Shown here piece after piece: positions 1 to 9,629 of a DNA stretch of 64,000 nt. The stretch covers positions 930,001-994,000 of the forward strand of contig NZ_QUOV01000001.1 in NCBI RefSeq assembly GCF_003390395.1. The letters are read 5' to 3'. The first letter of the stretch is position 1. Each line of letters begins with the position of its first letter. This DNA is from Thalassotalea euphylliae (GTDB taxonomy: Bacteria > Pseudomonadota > Gammaproteobacteria > Enterobacterales > Alteromonadaceae). Under the pieces are notes generated by a model, which made no database searches, was not told the DNA's origin, and saw nothing but the letters and a program-made list of their open reading frames with translations. The translations under genes and the position numbers were made by a program.

Positions 1-2586
1 TTACCGGGTATCCCTTCTTCTTCATTGTCAGCTGAAGTAAGTGCAGCGGTAGGTTTTGACGTGCAAGTACAAGTGATCGATGGTCAAGTGTCTGAAAATA
101 CGACTCTAGCTAAATCAGATGGCAGCAAGCCAGTATTTTACGCCATTAGTGGTGCATTAGAAGTTGAAGCAGGCGCAACCTTAACGATTGAAGAAGGTAC
201 AGTATTATTTGGTCAATCAGGTAACGATTACGTTGTTGTTCATCGTGATGCACAAATCATGGCAGAAGGTACGCGCCAAGAACCGATTATCTTCACTTCT
301 TTACAAGATGTTAAAGGTGAAGAAGCTACTGCTGGCCAATGGGGCGGTATTGTTATTCTAGGTAATGCGCCATCTAACAAGTGTCCTTCAGACGGTTCTG
401 ACTGTGCTCTGCAAGTTGAAGGTGTTGCTGAGGGTGCAGTATTTGGCGGGGCTAATACAAGTGAAAACTGGGAAGATAATTCAGGTGTACTTAAGTACGT
501 TGTTGTTAAGTTCGCTGGTTTTGAAATTGCACCTGATAACGAGCTAAATGGTGTGACATTCGGTGGTGTTGGTTCAGGTACTACCGTTGATTTCTTACAA
601 GTTCACGCGAATGCAGATGACGGTGTTGAGTTTTTCGGTGGTGCGGTAGATGTTAAACACTTAGTGTTAACCGGTAACCGCGACGACAGCATCGACTGGG
701 ATAACGGTTTCCGTGGTCGCATGCAGCACATTTTCGTACAGCACGCAGCGAATGCAGGCGAAGCTAACCGCGCAATCGAAGCAGATAACGACGGTTCAAC
801 GCCAGACAAAGAGCCAATGTCTAACCCAACTATTGCTAACATGACAATTATGGGTAACAACTTCGACACGGCTGATAAAGATTCTGAAGGTATCTACTTA
901 CGCGAAGGTACTTCAGCAAAAATTTACAACGCAGTAGTAACTGGCTCGTCTGAGATGGGTGAGTGTTTAGAATTTGAAGCAGGTCAAACTGTGACTAATG
1001 CCGAGTCTGGTGCCATTGTCATGCAAAACAGCACCATGGCATGTACCAACGGCGAAAACTTCAAAAACGCAGGTGATTTTGATTTAGCTGCTTGGTTTAC
1101 CGCAGAGTCTTCAAACGCTGTAAGTTCGTCAATTTTAGTTGATGAAAACGGTGTACCTAGTGCGCAATCGCCACTGTTAGGTGCCGGTCAAGATCCAGCA
1201 GCAATCGACACTTGGTTCGATTCAACGGATTACCAAGGTGCATTTGACGGCACAAATGATTGGCGTCAAGGTTGGGCATTCGGTTTTGGCGGCGGTGAAA
1301 TTACTGCACCAGCTGAGCAAGAAGGTTGTCCAACAGGTACTACGGCTATTGCACCAGTTGCGGGTAACACAACCTGTGAAATTTCAGGCACTATCACCTC
1401 TGACTTAACGCTAACCTCTGGCAACCTATACGCATTAGACGGCCCGGTATTCGTTGGTAACGATAAAACTGATTCAGCAACCTTAACCATTGAAGCTGGT
1501 ACCACTATCTTCGGTCGCTCTGGTGGTGACTACATCGTGGTAAGCCGTGATTCAAAAATTGAAGCGCTAGGCTCAGCAGCGAATCCAATTACCTTTACTT
1601 CTAGCCAAGACGTTAATGGCGAAGCGACTGGTTCTGGCCAATGGGGCGGCATGGTTATCTTAGGTAACGCGCCTTCAAACAAATGTCCATCTGACGGTTC
1701 AGACTGTGCACTACAAGTGGAAGGTGTAGAAGAAGGTGCGGTATTCGGTGGTGCTGATACTGCTGAGAACTGGGAAGATAACTCAGGTACCTTACGCTAC
1801 GTTGTAGTTAAGCACGCTGGTTTTGAAATCGCGCCAGATAACGAGTTAAACGGTATCACTTTCGGCGGTGTTGGTTCAGGTACAACGGTTGAATACATCC
1901 AAGTACACGAAAACGCAGATGACGGTGTTGAGTTCTTCGGTGGTGCGGTTAACGCGAAATACGTAGTACTGACTTCTAACAAAGATGACTCTGTTGACTG
2001 GGACAACGGTTTCCGCGGCAACATGCAATACGTACTAGTTAAGCATGACGAAAACGGCGGTGAAGCTAACCGTGCAATCGAAGCAGATAACGACGGTTCA
2101 AATCCAAGCAAGCAACCTCAGTCAAACCCAACGATTGCTAACATGACCATTATTGGTAACAGCTTCGACACAGCCGACAAAGATTCTGAAGGTATTTACT
2201 TACGTGAAGGTACTCGCGCTCAACTTCACAACTTTGTTGTCACTAACGCAGCAGGTGAGTGTTTAGAGCTAGAAGCAGGTACAACGGTTGACCAAGCAAT
2301 CGCTGGCGACACAGTAATTACTAACTCAGTATTTGCTTGTAGTGAAAACTTCAAGAGCCAAGACAGCTCATCAGGTGCATTTGACCTAATGGATTGGGTA
2401 TTAAATGTTAACGCTGATAACAGCACGGAAGCTGGCGTAGCAGACGTTGTTAACGGTATCTACACTATCGATACAACCACACCATACAGCTTCGGTTCAC
2501 ACCCGTTCTTCGACAACGCTAACCACATCGGCGCGGTATCAGAAGACAACGATTGGACTGCAGGATGGACTGTTGGTCTAGAGTAA
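1..2586 (+). CDS. large exported beta-helix-like protein with two duplicated halves (5' partial)
   Basis: The frame is open to the left edge, so the true start and any signal peptide lie outside; 861 residues are visible. The protein consists of two homologous halves offset by about 1302 nt (434 residues). Both carry the same blocks: an ATLTIE-type strand, SGxDYxVVxRD, QWGG(I/M)VILGNAPSNKCPSDG, an NADDGVEFFGGAV block, a DNGFRG block, NRAIEADNDGS and DSEGIYLREGT. Regular valine/glycine-rich strands with T, N and D turns suggest a right-handed parallel beta-helix. Each half keeps paired cysteines (KCPSDGSDC). The only neighbour in the same direction is a TonB-dependent receptor 160 bp downstream, so a surface-exposed substrate-binding partner is likely. 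The family is known to me only as uncharacterised proteins beside TonB receptors; substrate and function are unknown. Confidence 0.8.
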   Translation, partial: LPGIPSSSLSAEVSAAVGFDVQVQVIDGQVSENTTLAKSDGSKPVFYAISGALEVEAGATLTIEEGTVLFGQSGNDYVVVHRDAQIMAEGTRQEPIIFTSLQDVKGEEATAGQWGGIVILGNAPSNKCPSDGSDCALQVEGVAEGAVFGGANTSENWEDNSGVLKYVVVKFAGFEIAPDNELNGVTFGGVGSGTTVDFLQVHANADDGVEFFGGAVDVKHLVLTGNRDDSIDWDNGFRGRMQHIFVQHAANAGEANRAIEADNDGSTPDKEPMSNPTIANMTIMGNNFDTADKDSEGIYLREGTSAKIYNAVVTGSSEMGECLEFEAGQTVTNAESGAIVMQNSTMACTNGENFKNAGDFDLAAWFTAESSNAVSSSILVDENGVPSAQSPLLGAGQDPAAIDTWFDSTDYQGAFDGTNDWRQGWAFGFGGGEITAPAEQEGCPTGTTAIAPVAGNTTCEISGTITSDLTLTSGNLYALDGPVFVGNDKTDSATLTIEAGTTIFGRSGGDYIVVSRDSKIEALGSAANPITFTSSQDVNGEATGSGQWGGMVILGNAPSNKCPSDGSDCALQVEGVEEGAVFGGADTAENWEDNSGTLRYVVVKHAGFEIAPDNELNGITFGGVGSGTTVEYIQVHENADDGVEFFGGAVNAKYVVLTSNKDDSVDWDNGFRGNMQYVLVKHDENGGEANRAIEADNDGSNPSKQPQSNPTIANMTIIGNSFDTADKDSEGIYLREGTRAQLHNFVVTNAAGECLELEAGTTVDQAIAGDTVITNSVFACSENFKSQDSSSGAFDLMDWVLNVNADNSTEAGVADVVNGIYTIDTTTPYSFGSHPFFDNANHIGAVSEDNDWTAGWTVGLE

Positions 2587-2629
2587 TCTGAGCCCCATCA
2601 ATGAATAACGATTTGATGAGATAAGTGAT

Positions 2630-2658
2630 TGCCGCCAGCGCTCAGTTGGCGGCATTTT
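2630..2658 (+). terminator. rho-independent terminator-like hairpin
   Basis: An 8-bp perfect stem TGCCGCCA/TGGCGGCA (2630-2637 and 2647-2654) with a 9-nt loop is followed by TTTT. It lies 44 bp after the duplicated-halves gene and before the receptor gene. It could end the first transcript or attenuate read-through into the receptor gene. Confidence 0.6.
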
Positions 2659-2745
2659 ATCTTAGCCTGAATTCTCTACTCTCAGTATCCATTTAGCAAC
2701 TGACCCACAAGCATTAGCAGGTCAGCCATTCTAAAGAGGTTTGAA

Positions 2746-5424
2746 ATGAACACGAATATTAAGCGCTTTGGATTATCAAGTTTAGCTGTGGCGGTATTGT
2801 CTGGCTTAGCTGGTGTTCAAGCGACGGCACAAGAAGCTGACGAAGCGGCGGCAATAGAGGAAGTTGTTGTCAAAGTTAGTCGTTTAAAAGGTACCGCCAG
2901 TGCGGTGATAGAAGAGCGTAAAAACCAAGCGTTCGTCGCCGACATTCTAGGTGCCGAGCAAATTTCACGAACAGGTGACAGCGACGCTGCCGCAGCACTT
3001 CGACGTGTTACTGGCTTAACGCTAGTCGACGGCAAATTCATCTATGTTCGCGGTTTAGGTGAACGCTACTCAAGCACCACCTTAAACGGTGCTTCTGTAC
3101 CATCGCCGGATCCAACACGTACCGTTATTCCGCTGGATTTATTCCCGTCATCAATTATCGAATCTTTATCGGTGCAAAAATCTTACTCACCATCAATGCA
3201 GGCGCATTTCGGTGGTGGTAACGTTGATATCCGCTTAAAGTCGATTCCTTCACAATTGGTTTTTAATATTGCTGGTAACATTGGTGGCAATACAGATAAC
3301 AGTTCAAATGGTTTAACCTACGAAGGCGGTGGCGACGATTGGTACGGTATTGACGATGGTACTCGTGAAGCACCTGCGGCACTGCGACAATTATGGCGTA
3401 ACTTTGATGCGTTAGGCGAGTTATCACAAGCTGATAATCGCGCGATTGCCGCTGATTTGTATAAAGACTATGACCCGCAATCAGAAGACCCCGATCCTGA
3501 TGTTGGCTTAGATTTAACCTTAGGCAACCGTTTCGACGCGGGTGATTTCCGCTACGGTTTCTTAACTGCACTATCTTACGACAATGAGTGGCAAGTATCG
3601 GAAGAATACGAAGGCCAGGATTTTGTACTTCGCCCTGACGGCTCATTTGATTTAGTGCGCGGCTTTGACGATGTAGTGTCAACTGAGCACTCTGTTAAGT
3701 GGTCAGGTATGTTCAACTTTGGTGTTGAATACTTGCGTGATCACAAGTTAGATTTTAGCTCGATCATCTTGCACGACACTAAAGACCAAATTAAAGACAA
3801 GCTAGGTAACACCAACAACGTTTTGCTATCTGATGGCTTGCGCGTGCGTGACTCTGAAGTAACATACGAAGAGCGTGAACTGATTGTTAACCAACTACGT
3901 GGTACCCATACTTTCCCTGAGCTGAACTTCTTGGGCATTGACTGGATGTATTCAGATTCACGCTCAAATCGTTATGCACCAGGCAATATTTCAACTCGCT
4001 ATATTTTAGCGGACGAAAATGAAGACGGTGTCTTCGATTTAGAAAACGAAAGTTCATTGCGTAATGCGACAACGGCTTCTCGTTATACTTTCCAAAACCT
4101 AGATGATGATGCTGAAAACGTATTCGTTAACGTGTCGCTACCGCTAACGTTTGACACTACTGAGGTTGAACTAAAGGCCGGTGCCAATTACATCGAGAAA
4201 ACGCGTCAAGCATTTGCCCGTCGTATTGATGTAAATACACTAGCGTTTAATGGTCTTGATTTATCCGGTTTTGAGATGAACGAGATCTTAACTGACGATG
4301 TTGTATTAAATCAGCCGTTAAATGGTAGCGAGCAAATTATTCGAGATACCTCGGTGGCGGGTGATGATTACTTATCAGCGCAGAAGATTGACGCTTACTA
4401 CTTTGAAGCAGATGTATTCTTTGACAACACATGGCGCTTAAGCGGCGGTGTGCGTTGGGAAGACTTCCGCCAAGTGGTTGCGCCACTTGACCCTGCAACG
4501 GGGCAGTTTGATTTACCAGCTGAACCTACGGTAGAAGATTTAGCAGCATTGGCGTTCCAAGAAGATGATGTGTTTGGCGCACTAGCGTTAACCTATATTC
4601 TGGATGAAACTATGCAATTCCGGGCATCTTACGGTGAAACAACTATTCGCCCTGATATTCGTGAAGTTGCACCAGCAACTTATATTGACCCGCTAACAGA
4701 GTTCCCTATCGGTGGTACTCCGTCGGTACGCAGCACAAAGGTAAAAAACTACGATCTACGCTGGGAGTGGTATTTAGACACAGGTGAAAACTTATCGGTA
4801 GGTTTATTCTACAAAGATATGACTGACCCGATTGAGTCTGTGCAATCACCAGCGCAAGATGGTCCACCGCTTATTCGTATCGCCAATGCGGAAGAGGGTG
4901 AAGTATACGGTGTTGAAGTTGAGTTCATGAAAGACTTTGCCTTCATTCACAACATATGGGGCGACTTTATGGGCGGTATTGGTAACGATATTTTCTTATC
5001 AGGTAACGTAACGCTATCTGATTCAGAGATTCAAATCGATACACAAAAAGTGGTTGAGCAAACAGGTGTTTCTACATCTATTACCAACCCAACACGCCGT
5101 ATGACGGGGCACTCTGAATACGTGGTTAACCTTAATCTTGGTTACGATCATCCAAATGGTAACCACACCGTTAACTTAGCGTACAACGTGTTTGGTGAGC
5201 GTATTATCATCCCAGGTATTGATGATAAAGATGACTCATATGAGCAACCGTTCCACTCATTAGACTTGGTTTACACTTTCTACCCAACGTTCTCAACACA
5301 GTTGAAATTTAAAGTGCAGAACCTACTTGATGAAGAAAAAGAAATTGAGTTTGATAACACCTTATTGCGCAGCGAAACTCGCGGTATCGGTTTTGACGTT
5401 CAATTTAAGTGGGAATTCGATTAG
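2746..5424 (+). CDS. TonB-dependent outer-membrane receptor
   Basis: 892 residues. The N-terminus is a Sec signal peptide ending near ATAQ-E (about residue 29). A plug domain follows with VRGLGERYSSTTLNGA and PDPTRTVIPLDLFPSS (about 103-146), then a long beta-barrel ending in the aromatic-rich strand FKWEFD typical of Omp85-inserted barrels. The RYSSTTLNGA...LDLFPS signature belongs to a receptor subfamily often paired with surface binding proteins rather than with siderophore genes. An AAGAGG ribosome site precedes the ATG. The upstream gene is probably the cognate surface partner. No Fur-like site is visible upstream, so an organic substrate is more likely than iron; that is inference. Confidence 0.9.
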   Translation: MNTNIKRFGLSSLAVAVLSGLAGVQATAQEADEAAAIEEVVVKVSRLKGTASAVIEERKNQAFVADILGAEQISRTGDSDAAAALRRVTGLTLVDGKFIYVRGLGERYSSTTLNGASVPSPDPTRTVIPLDLFPSSIIESLSVQKSYSPSMQAHFGGGNVDIRLKSIPSQLVFNIAGNIGGNTDNSSNGLTYEGGGDDWYGIDDGTREAPAALRQLWRNFDALGELSQADNRAIAADLYKDYDPQSEDPDPDVGLDLTLGNRFDAGDFRYGFLTALSYDNEWQVSEEYEGQDFVLRPDGSFDLVRGFDDVVSTEHSVKWSGMFNFGVEYLRDHKLDFSSIILHDTKDQIKDKLGNTNNVLLSDGLRVRDSEVTYEERELIVNQLRGTHTFPELNFLGIDWMYSDSRSNRYAPGNISTRYILADENEDGVFDLENESSLRNATTASRYTFQNLDDDAENVFVNVSLPLTFDTTEVELKAGANYIEKTRQAFARRIDVNTLAFNGLDLSGFEMNEILTDDVVLNQPLNGSEQIIRDTSVAGDDYLSAQKIDAYYFEADVFFDNTWRLSGGVRWEDFRQVVAPLDPATGQFDLPAEPTVEDLAALAFQEDDVFGALALTYILDETMQFRASYGETTIRPDIREVAPATYIDPLTEFPIGGTPSVRSTKVKNYDLRWEWYLDTGENLSVGLFYKDMTDPIESVQSPAQDGPPLIRIANAEEGEVYGVEVEFMKDFAFIHNIWGDFMGGIGNDIFLSGNVTLSDSEIQIDTQKVVEQTGVSTSITNPTRRMTGHSEYVVNLNLGYDHPNGNHTVNLAYNVFGERIIIPGIDDKDDSYEQPFHSLDLVYTFYPTFSTQLKFKVQNLLDEEKEIEFDNTLLRSETRGIGFDVQFKWEFD

Positions 5425-5450
5425 CGTTCTTAACCTAATCCACTTTCTAG

Positions 5451-5474
5451 AGGCGGCCATAGGTCGCCTTTTTT
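5451..5474 (+). terminator. rho-independent terminator
   Basis: AGGCGGCC/GGTCGCCT stem (5451-5458, 5462-5469; one G-T pair) with a 3-nt loop and a run of six T. It lies 27 bp after the receptor stop codon. Confidence 0.85.
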
Positions 5475-5603
5475 AATGGTGTAATCCCTTCCTAGATTGA
5501 ATAAGTTATGCTGTAGCGCACTAATCTTTTTTACACTCTTTAGTTTACTTTTGGTTGAGTGATAATTAAACTACACCGAATAGTTTACTTAAAGGGTTGT
5601 TCT

Positions 5604-6674
5604 GTGAGCGCCGCTAAAGAGTCAAAGTTAGTGAAATCAAAATTAGTTTGGATTGGAGGTCTAGTGATGGCATTGTCGATTTTCTCTTGGTTTAGCCAAA
5701 CTGAAACGTCAAAGCAAAAATTCCACAATACTGAAACGCAATATGAAACGCATTTCGGTGTGTTTTGGGAAATCATCAAGTCGTATGTCACCACTAAGCG
5801 TGCTGCGCCTGTGCCACCATCAACTTTGCCGATTAAATCGCTAACATTTGAAGAAATTCGCGCCGTACGCGATAACAGTGCAGTTAAGTTAGGGCACTCT
5901 TCTGTGCTAATGAAAGTAAACGAGCAGGTTATTTTGCTCGATCCTGTCTTTAGTGAACGTGTTTCGCCTGTGCAGTGGGCTGGGCCAAAGCGCTTTCATC
6001 AGCCACCAATCAAACTTGCTGATATTGAGCAGGTTGATGTCGTGGTCATTAGCCATGATCATTATGATCATTTAGATAAAGGCGCGATAAAGCAGCTTAA
6101 AGAAAAAGTAGGTCAGTTTGTTGTGCCACTACGCGTGGGTGACTATTTGCGTGAATGGGGCGTAGCAGAAGATAAAATTACCGAACTTGAATGGTGGCAG
6201 AAAACGCAGGTTAATGGCGTAGAATATATTGCGACCCCAACACAGCACTTTTCAGGTCGTGGTTTAATGGACCGTGATTTGACGCTTTGGGCAAGTTGGG
6301 TGATCAGAACGTCTGATATTAATGTCTACTTTAGCGGTGATAGTGGTTACTTTAGTGGCTTTGCTGAAATTGGAGAGAAATACGGGCCATTTGACTTAAC
6401 CTTTGTTGAAACTGGTGCTTACAACAAGCTTTGGTCGGAAATTCATATGCTGCCAGAAGAAAGTATGCAGGCGCATATTGATCTGAAAGGTAAGGTGATG
6501 ATGCCGATTCACAATGCCACCTTTGACTTGGCGCTACATGACTGGGACGAACCACTTGAGCGTGTTACCCAGTTGTCAGAGTCGAATCAGGTAACGCTTG
6601 CAACGCCGATTTTTGGTGAGTTTTTTGATTTAGCTAATCCACAAGCAAACAACCGCTGGTGGCGAGAATTGTAG
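5604..6674 (+). CDS. metallo-beta-lactamase-fold hydrolase, membrane-anchored paralogue
   Basis: About 356 residues from a GTG at 5604, which has AAAGGG seven bases upstream; a second candidate start, ATG 5667, follows a strong GGAGG but would cut into the membrane segment. A hydrophobic stretch (LVWIGGLVMALSIFSWF) predicts an N-terminal inner-membrane anchor with the catalytic domain outside. The metal site is clear: SHDHYDHLD (HxHxDH), a conserved H in TPTQHFSGR, and the D in FSGDSGYF. This places it in the UlaG/NAPE-PLD-like branch. Family members hydrolyse N-acyl-phosphatidylethanolamines or lactones; the substrate here is unknown. The next gene is a close paralogue without the anchor, so this is a tandem duplication. 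Confidence 0.85.
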   Translation: MSAAKESKLVKSKLVWIGGLVMALSIFSWFSQTETSKQKFHNTETQYETHFGVFWEIIKSYVTTKRAAPVPPSTLPIKSLTFEEIRAVRDNSAVKLGHSSVLMKVNEQVILLDPVFSERVSPVQWAGPKRFHQPPIKLADIEQVDVVVISHDHYDHLDKGAIKQLKEKVGQFVVPLRVGDYLREWGVAEDKITELEWWQKTQVNGVEYIATPTQHFSGRGLMDRDLTLWASWVIRTSDINVYFSGDSGYFSGFAEIGEKYGPFDLTFVETGAYNKLWSEIHMLPEESMQAHIDLKGKVMMPIHNATFDLALHDWDEPLERVTQLSESNQVTLATPIFGEFFDLANPQANNRWWREL

Positions 6675-6844
6675 CGGAGCATTAAATCAGCCAGCATAAT
6701 TTATTATGTTTGGTGTTATTTGCACACGTCTAGTCAGTGATAGAATAGTTTGTCTAACAAAAGACTAGCAGCGAGCTAGTGAATAAACGTCGAAACTATT
6801 TAAAGTATTGAAAGTGAAAGTATTAACGCGGGCAAAGCAAGTTC

Positions 6845-7846
6845 ATGGCAAAGTTTGAAAATACCGAATTTGAGTACATTGTTGACTCAAAAACCATTGC
6901 AACCTTTTTGAAAAAGCACTTTGGTGGTAAACGCAGTGCTGCTATGCCATCTGTTGCTTTGCCTGTCGCTAAGTTCTCTTTTGATGATGTGCTCGCTGCA
7001 CCAGATAACACTGGCGTTAAGCTTGGTCATTCATCGCTGTTATTGAAAGTTAACGGGCAAGTGATCTTGGTTGACCCTGTGTTCAGTGAGCGAGCATCAC
7101 CTGTACAATGGGCAGGGCCGAAGCGTTTTCATGAGTCACCAATTGAATTAGCTGACATTCCGTACGTTGATATCGTACTGATCAGCCATAATCATTACGA
7201 TCATCTCGATAAAGGCTCCATTGCTCAACTTAAAAATAAAACTGAACAATTTATTACTACGCTAAAAGTTGGTGATCAACTTGTTAAGTGGGGTGTAGAT
7301 GCCAGCAAAATTATTGAGCTTGATTGGTGGCAGTCAGTCAATGCTAAAGGCATTGAATTTGTTGCCGCGCCTACGCAACACTTTTCAGGTCGAAGTTTAT
7401 TTGATCGTGACCAGTCGTTTTGGGCAAGCTTTGTCATTCGCACACCAGAAACTAACGTATTTTTTAGTGGCGATAGCGGCTACTTCTCTGGCTTTAAAGA
7501 AATTGGCAAAAAGTATGGCCCGTTCGATTTAACCTTTGTTGAAACCGGCGCTTATAACGAAGCGTGGCAAGGGGTACATATGATCCCTGAGGAAAGCCTG
7601 AAAACGCATTTGGATCTAAAAGGCAAGGTGATGATGCCAATTCACAATGCCACTTTTGATTTAGCGCTTCACGACTGGGATGAACCGTTAGAGCGCATCA
7701 CCAAGCTTGCTGAACAAAACGATGTTGAGCTTTCGACTCCTGTTTTTGGTGAATTTTTTGCGCTAAATTATTCGAAAGGTAATGGTACAGGTAGCGACAC
7801 AGATAGCGCGATATCAAGTGAGCGCTGGTGGCGCTCGCTAAAATAG
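6845..7846 (+). CDS. metallo-beta-lactamase-fold hydrolase, soluble paralogue
   Basis: 333 residues, highly similar to the preceding gene along its length (shared PVFSERxSPVQWAGPKRFH, KVMMPIHNATFDLALHDWDE and FSGDSGYFSGF). The HxHxDH metal motif reads SHNHYDHLD. It begins at MAKFENTEFEY with no signal peptide or membrane segment, so it is probably cytoplasmic while its sister is membrane-anchored. It has a short low-complexity insertion rich in G, S, T and D before the C-terminal RWWRSLK. The ribosome site is weak (AAGCAAG). The 170-bp gap between the paralogues could hold a separate promoter. It converges with the lipoprotein gene only 19 bp away. Confidence 0.85.
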   Translation: MAKFENTEFEYIVDSKTIATFLKKHFGGKRSAAMPSVALPVAKFSFDDVLAAPDNTGVKLGHSSLLLKVNGQVILVDPVFSERASPVQWAGPKRFHESPIELADIPYVDIVLISHNHYDHLDKGSIAQLKNKTEQFITTLKVGDQLVKWGVDASKIIELDWWQSVNAKGIEFVAAPTQHFSGRSLFDRDQSFWASFVIRTPETNVFFSGDSGYFSGFKEIGKKYGPFDLTFVETGAYNEAWQGVHMIPEESLKTHLDLKGKVMMPIHNATFDLALHDWDEPLERITKLAEQNDVELSTPVFGEFFALNYSKGNGTGSDTDSAISSERWWRSLK

Positions 7847-7865
7847 CCAAAGGCGCGTTAAACGG

Positions 7866-8495
7866 CTATGAGTGACACTTCAATGAGTTGCCTTTCTCTT
7901 CTAGCGCTTTTGCCTGCTCTTTAATGTCTACATCACTTAGGAACTTAAAAAAGCCATCTTGTCGATCGGTTTGCAGGTAAACATCGACCAATAGATCCCG
8001 TTTAGGCATGGGCTCAGGTAAGCAAAAGTCGGTTAACCCTAAACCAAATGACCCTGTACCTTTGCCACCGTTAGCTTTGTGAGCTGCGATTTGTTGTTGA
8101 AAGCCTCGAAATAATTGCGCATCTTCGGCGGTGAGCGACAATGAAGTAACAACCTCTGTTGGCTTTAACTTGCCAAACAGTTCATACGCCGCTTTATTTT
8201 GGTTATCAACGACCACTTCAAATACCTTATCGATATTGATTGATTGGTCTTTGCTCTGATCTTCACTTTGGTATCGGAAGGTAATAGTCGCAGCCCCTTT
8301 TTTTACTTCGACTGCCTGATCGGTTTTTATTGCGACACTAATTTGCGCTGGATCCATCGTCATTGGGTCCATTTGACTCATTTTGTACATGCCAATAAAA
8401 GACATCGATGAGCATGCGACTAAGTTTGTCAGTAAACAACAAACCAACAAGCCTTTAAGTAATGATTTCTTCATATCCATTGCTAGTAACTTCAT
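7866..8495 (-). CDS. putative lipoprotein of unknown function
   Basis: About 209 residues. The N-terminus MKKSLLKGLLVCCLL followed by NLVAC-SS is a lipoprotein signal with lipobox LVAC, so the mature protein should be lipid-anchored, probably to the outer membrane. Start choice is uncertain: ATG 8495 directly abuts AAGGA, while ATG 8480 and 8474 also fit; a longer TTG start at 8531 has no ribosome site and is rejected. The mature part is soluble, with a strand-rich middle (AATITFRYQ, FEVVVDNQN) and two late cysteines (FCLPEP, LKCHS). I do not recognise the family. It is transcribed divergently from the TonB operon, with 346 bp between. Confidence 0.7.
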   Translation of the reverse strand: MKLLAMDMKKSLLKGLLVCCLLTNLVACSSMSFIGMYKMSQMDPMTMDPAQISVAIKTDQAVEVKKGAATITFRYQSEDQSKDQSINIDKVFEVVVDNQNKAAYELFGKLKPTEVVTSLSLTAEDAQLFRGFQQQIAAHKANGGKGTGSFGLGLTDFCLPEPMPKRDLLVDVYLQTDRQDGFFKFLSDVDIKEQAKALEEKGNSLKCHS

Positions 8496-8841
8496 TCCTT
8501 TTTTAAAACTAAAGCTAAGACTAAACCTCAACTAACGAGGAAAAGTGAATGTATTTTGAACACTTCTTCCGACCTTTACCTGCACTTTAAGTTCCCCAAT
8601 ACGCCCAATTTAGGCTTGCTTAAGTCGTTATAGCTTGCTGTACACTTTTGTGACGATATTTTGAAAACGGTAAGAAAAACGTCACCTTACTGTAATTTAA
8701 TAAAGCTGAAACATTAGCGAAACACAACCGTCACATTTCAAACTTAAAATTCTTACCATCTATTTTTATAGCTTTATTCGTTAGTCGTGTGCTTCACCGC
8801 GCAACTAACGCATTTTATTAAATACTCTAAGGTTTACTCTT
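8496..8841. promoter_or_regulatory. divergent intergenic region with leader hairpin before the TonB operon
   Basis: 346 AT-rich bases between the lipoprotein gene (-) and the TonB operon (+), which must hold promoters for both. The inverted repeat CGTTAGT/ACTAACG (8779-8785 and 8804-8810) lies 31 bp before the first operon ATG and is followed by CATTTTATT; it could fold in the leader RNA as an attenuator or stabilising hairpin. No Fur-box-like sequence is visible, which argues against simple iron control. Confidence 0.35.
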
Positions 8842-9612
8842 ATGAAATTGTCAAAACTGGCGCAAGCTGGGTTGTTTGTAGGCATGGCAAGTATGGCTTC
8901 ATCTGCGCTTGCTGCTCAATCTGAGCAGCTAGATCAAGCAGTGAAAGCTGGCCAAGAAATCAACCAATCTGCCGGCAAGTCACAACAAAAAATCGATAAA
9001 ATTGCCGATCAAATTCAAAGCAAGCTTCAACAGTTTAAAGCGGTTAACAAAGAAATTGATGGTTTAAACGTTTATAACGGTCAAATGCAAAAGCAAATTG
9101 ATAACCAGCTAACGGAATTAGCAGACTTAGCAAGCTCAATGGAGCAAGTAAGCATTATTGAGCGTCAAATTTCGCCATTAATGGCGCGCATGATTGACAC
9201 CCTCGAAGCCTTTATTTCATTAGATGTACCTTTCCTAGCAGAAGAGCGTAGCACGCGTGTTGCCAACCTTAAGGCAATGATGGAGCGCGCTGATATTTCT
9301 GCTTCTGAAAAGTTCCGCCGAGTGATGGAAGCTTACCAAGTAGAAGTTGATTACGGTCGCACTATCGAAGCGTACAGCGATTTACTTGAGCTAGACGGTA
9401 AAGAAATGGATGTTGACTTCCTACGCATTGGCCGTGTTGCTTACATCTATCAAACACGCGATGGTTCACGTATGGGGGCTTGGAACACTGACAGCAATAG
9501 CTGGGACGATTTAGACGCTGGCTACCGCACAGATATCAACAAAGCCTTACGTATTGCCCGCAAACAATTAGCACCGGACCTAGTGGTTGTTCCGGTTAAC
9601 GTGAACAAGTAA
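8842..9612 (+). CDS. DUF3450 periplasmic protein of a TonB system
   Basis: 256 residues. Signal peptide ends at SSALA-AQ (about residue 24). The mature protein begins with a long heptad-rich coiled coil (about 27-110) and continues with ERSTRVANLKAMMERADIS, KFRRVMEAYQVEVDYGRTIEAY and RIGRVAYIYQTRDGSRMGAWN, a pattern characteristic of DUF3450 proteins encoded with ExbB/ExbD/TonB in Vibrio, Shewanella and relatives. It is the first gene of a six-gene operon, 17 bp before the large ExbB gene. It probably works in the periplasm alongside the ExbB-ExbD-TonB complex; its exact role is not established. Confidence 0.9.
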   Translation: MKLSKLAQAGLFVGMASMASSALAAQSEQLDQAVKAGQEINQSAGKSQQKIDKIADQIQSKLQQFKAVNKEIDGLNVYNGQMQKQIDNQLTELADLASSMEQVSIIERQISPLMARMIDTLEAFISLDVPFLAEERSTRVANLKAMMERADISASEKFRRVMEAYQVEVDYGRTIEAYSDLLELDGKEMDVDFLRIGRVAYIYQTRDGSRMGAWNTDSNSWDDLDAGYRTDINKALRIARKQLAPDLVVVPVNVNK

Positions 9613-9629
9613 TTGGAGTTATTTTTACC

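Noticed and set aside
3263..3682. 139-residue minus-strand open frame inside the first receptor gene
   Set aside because: Antisense shadow with low-complexity composition and no start context.
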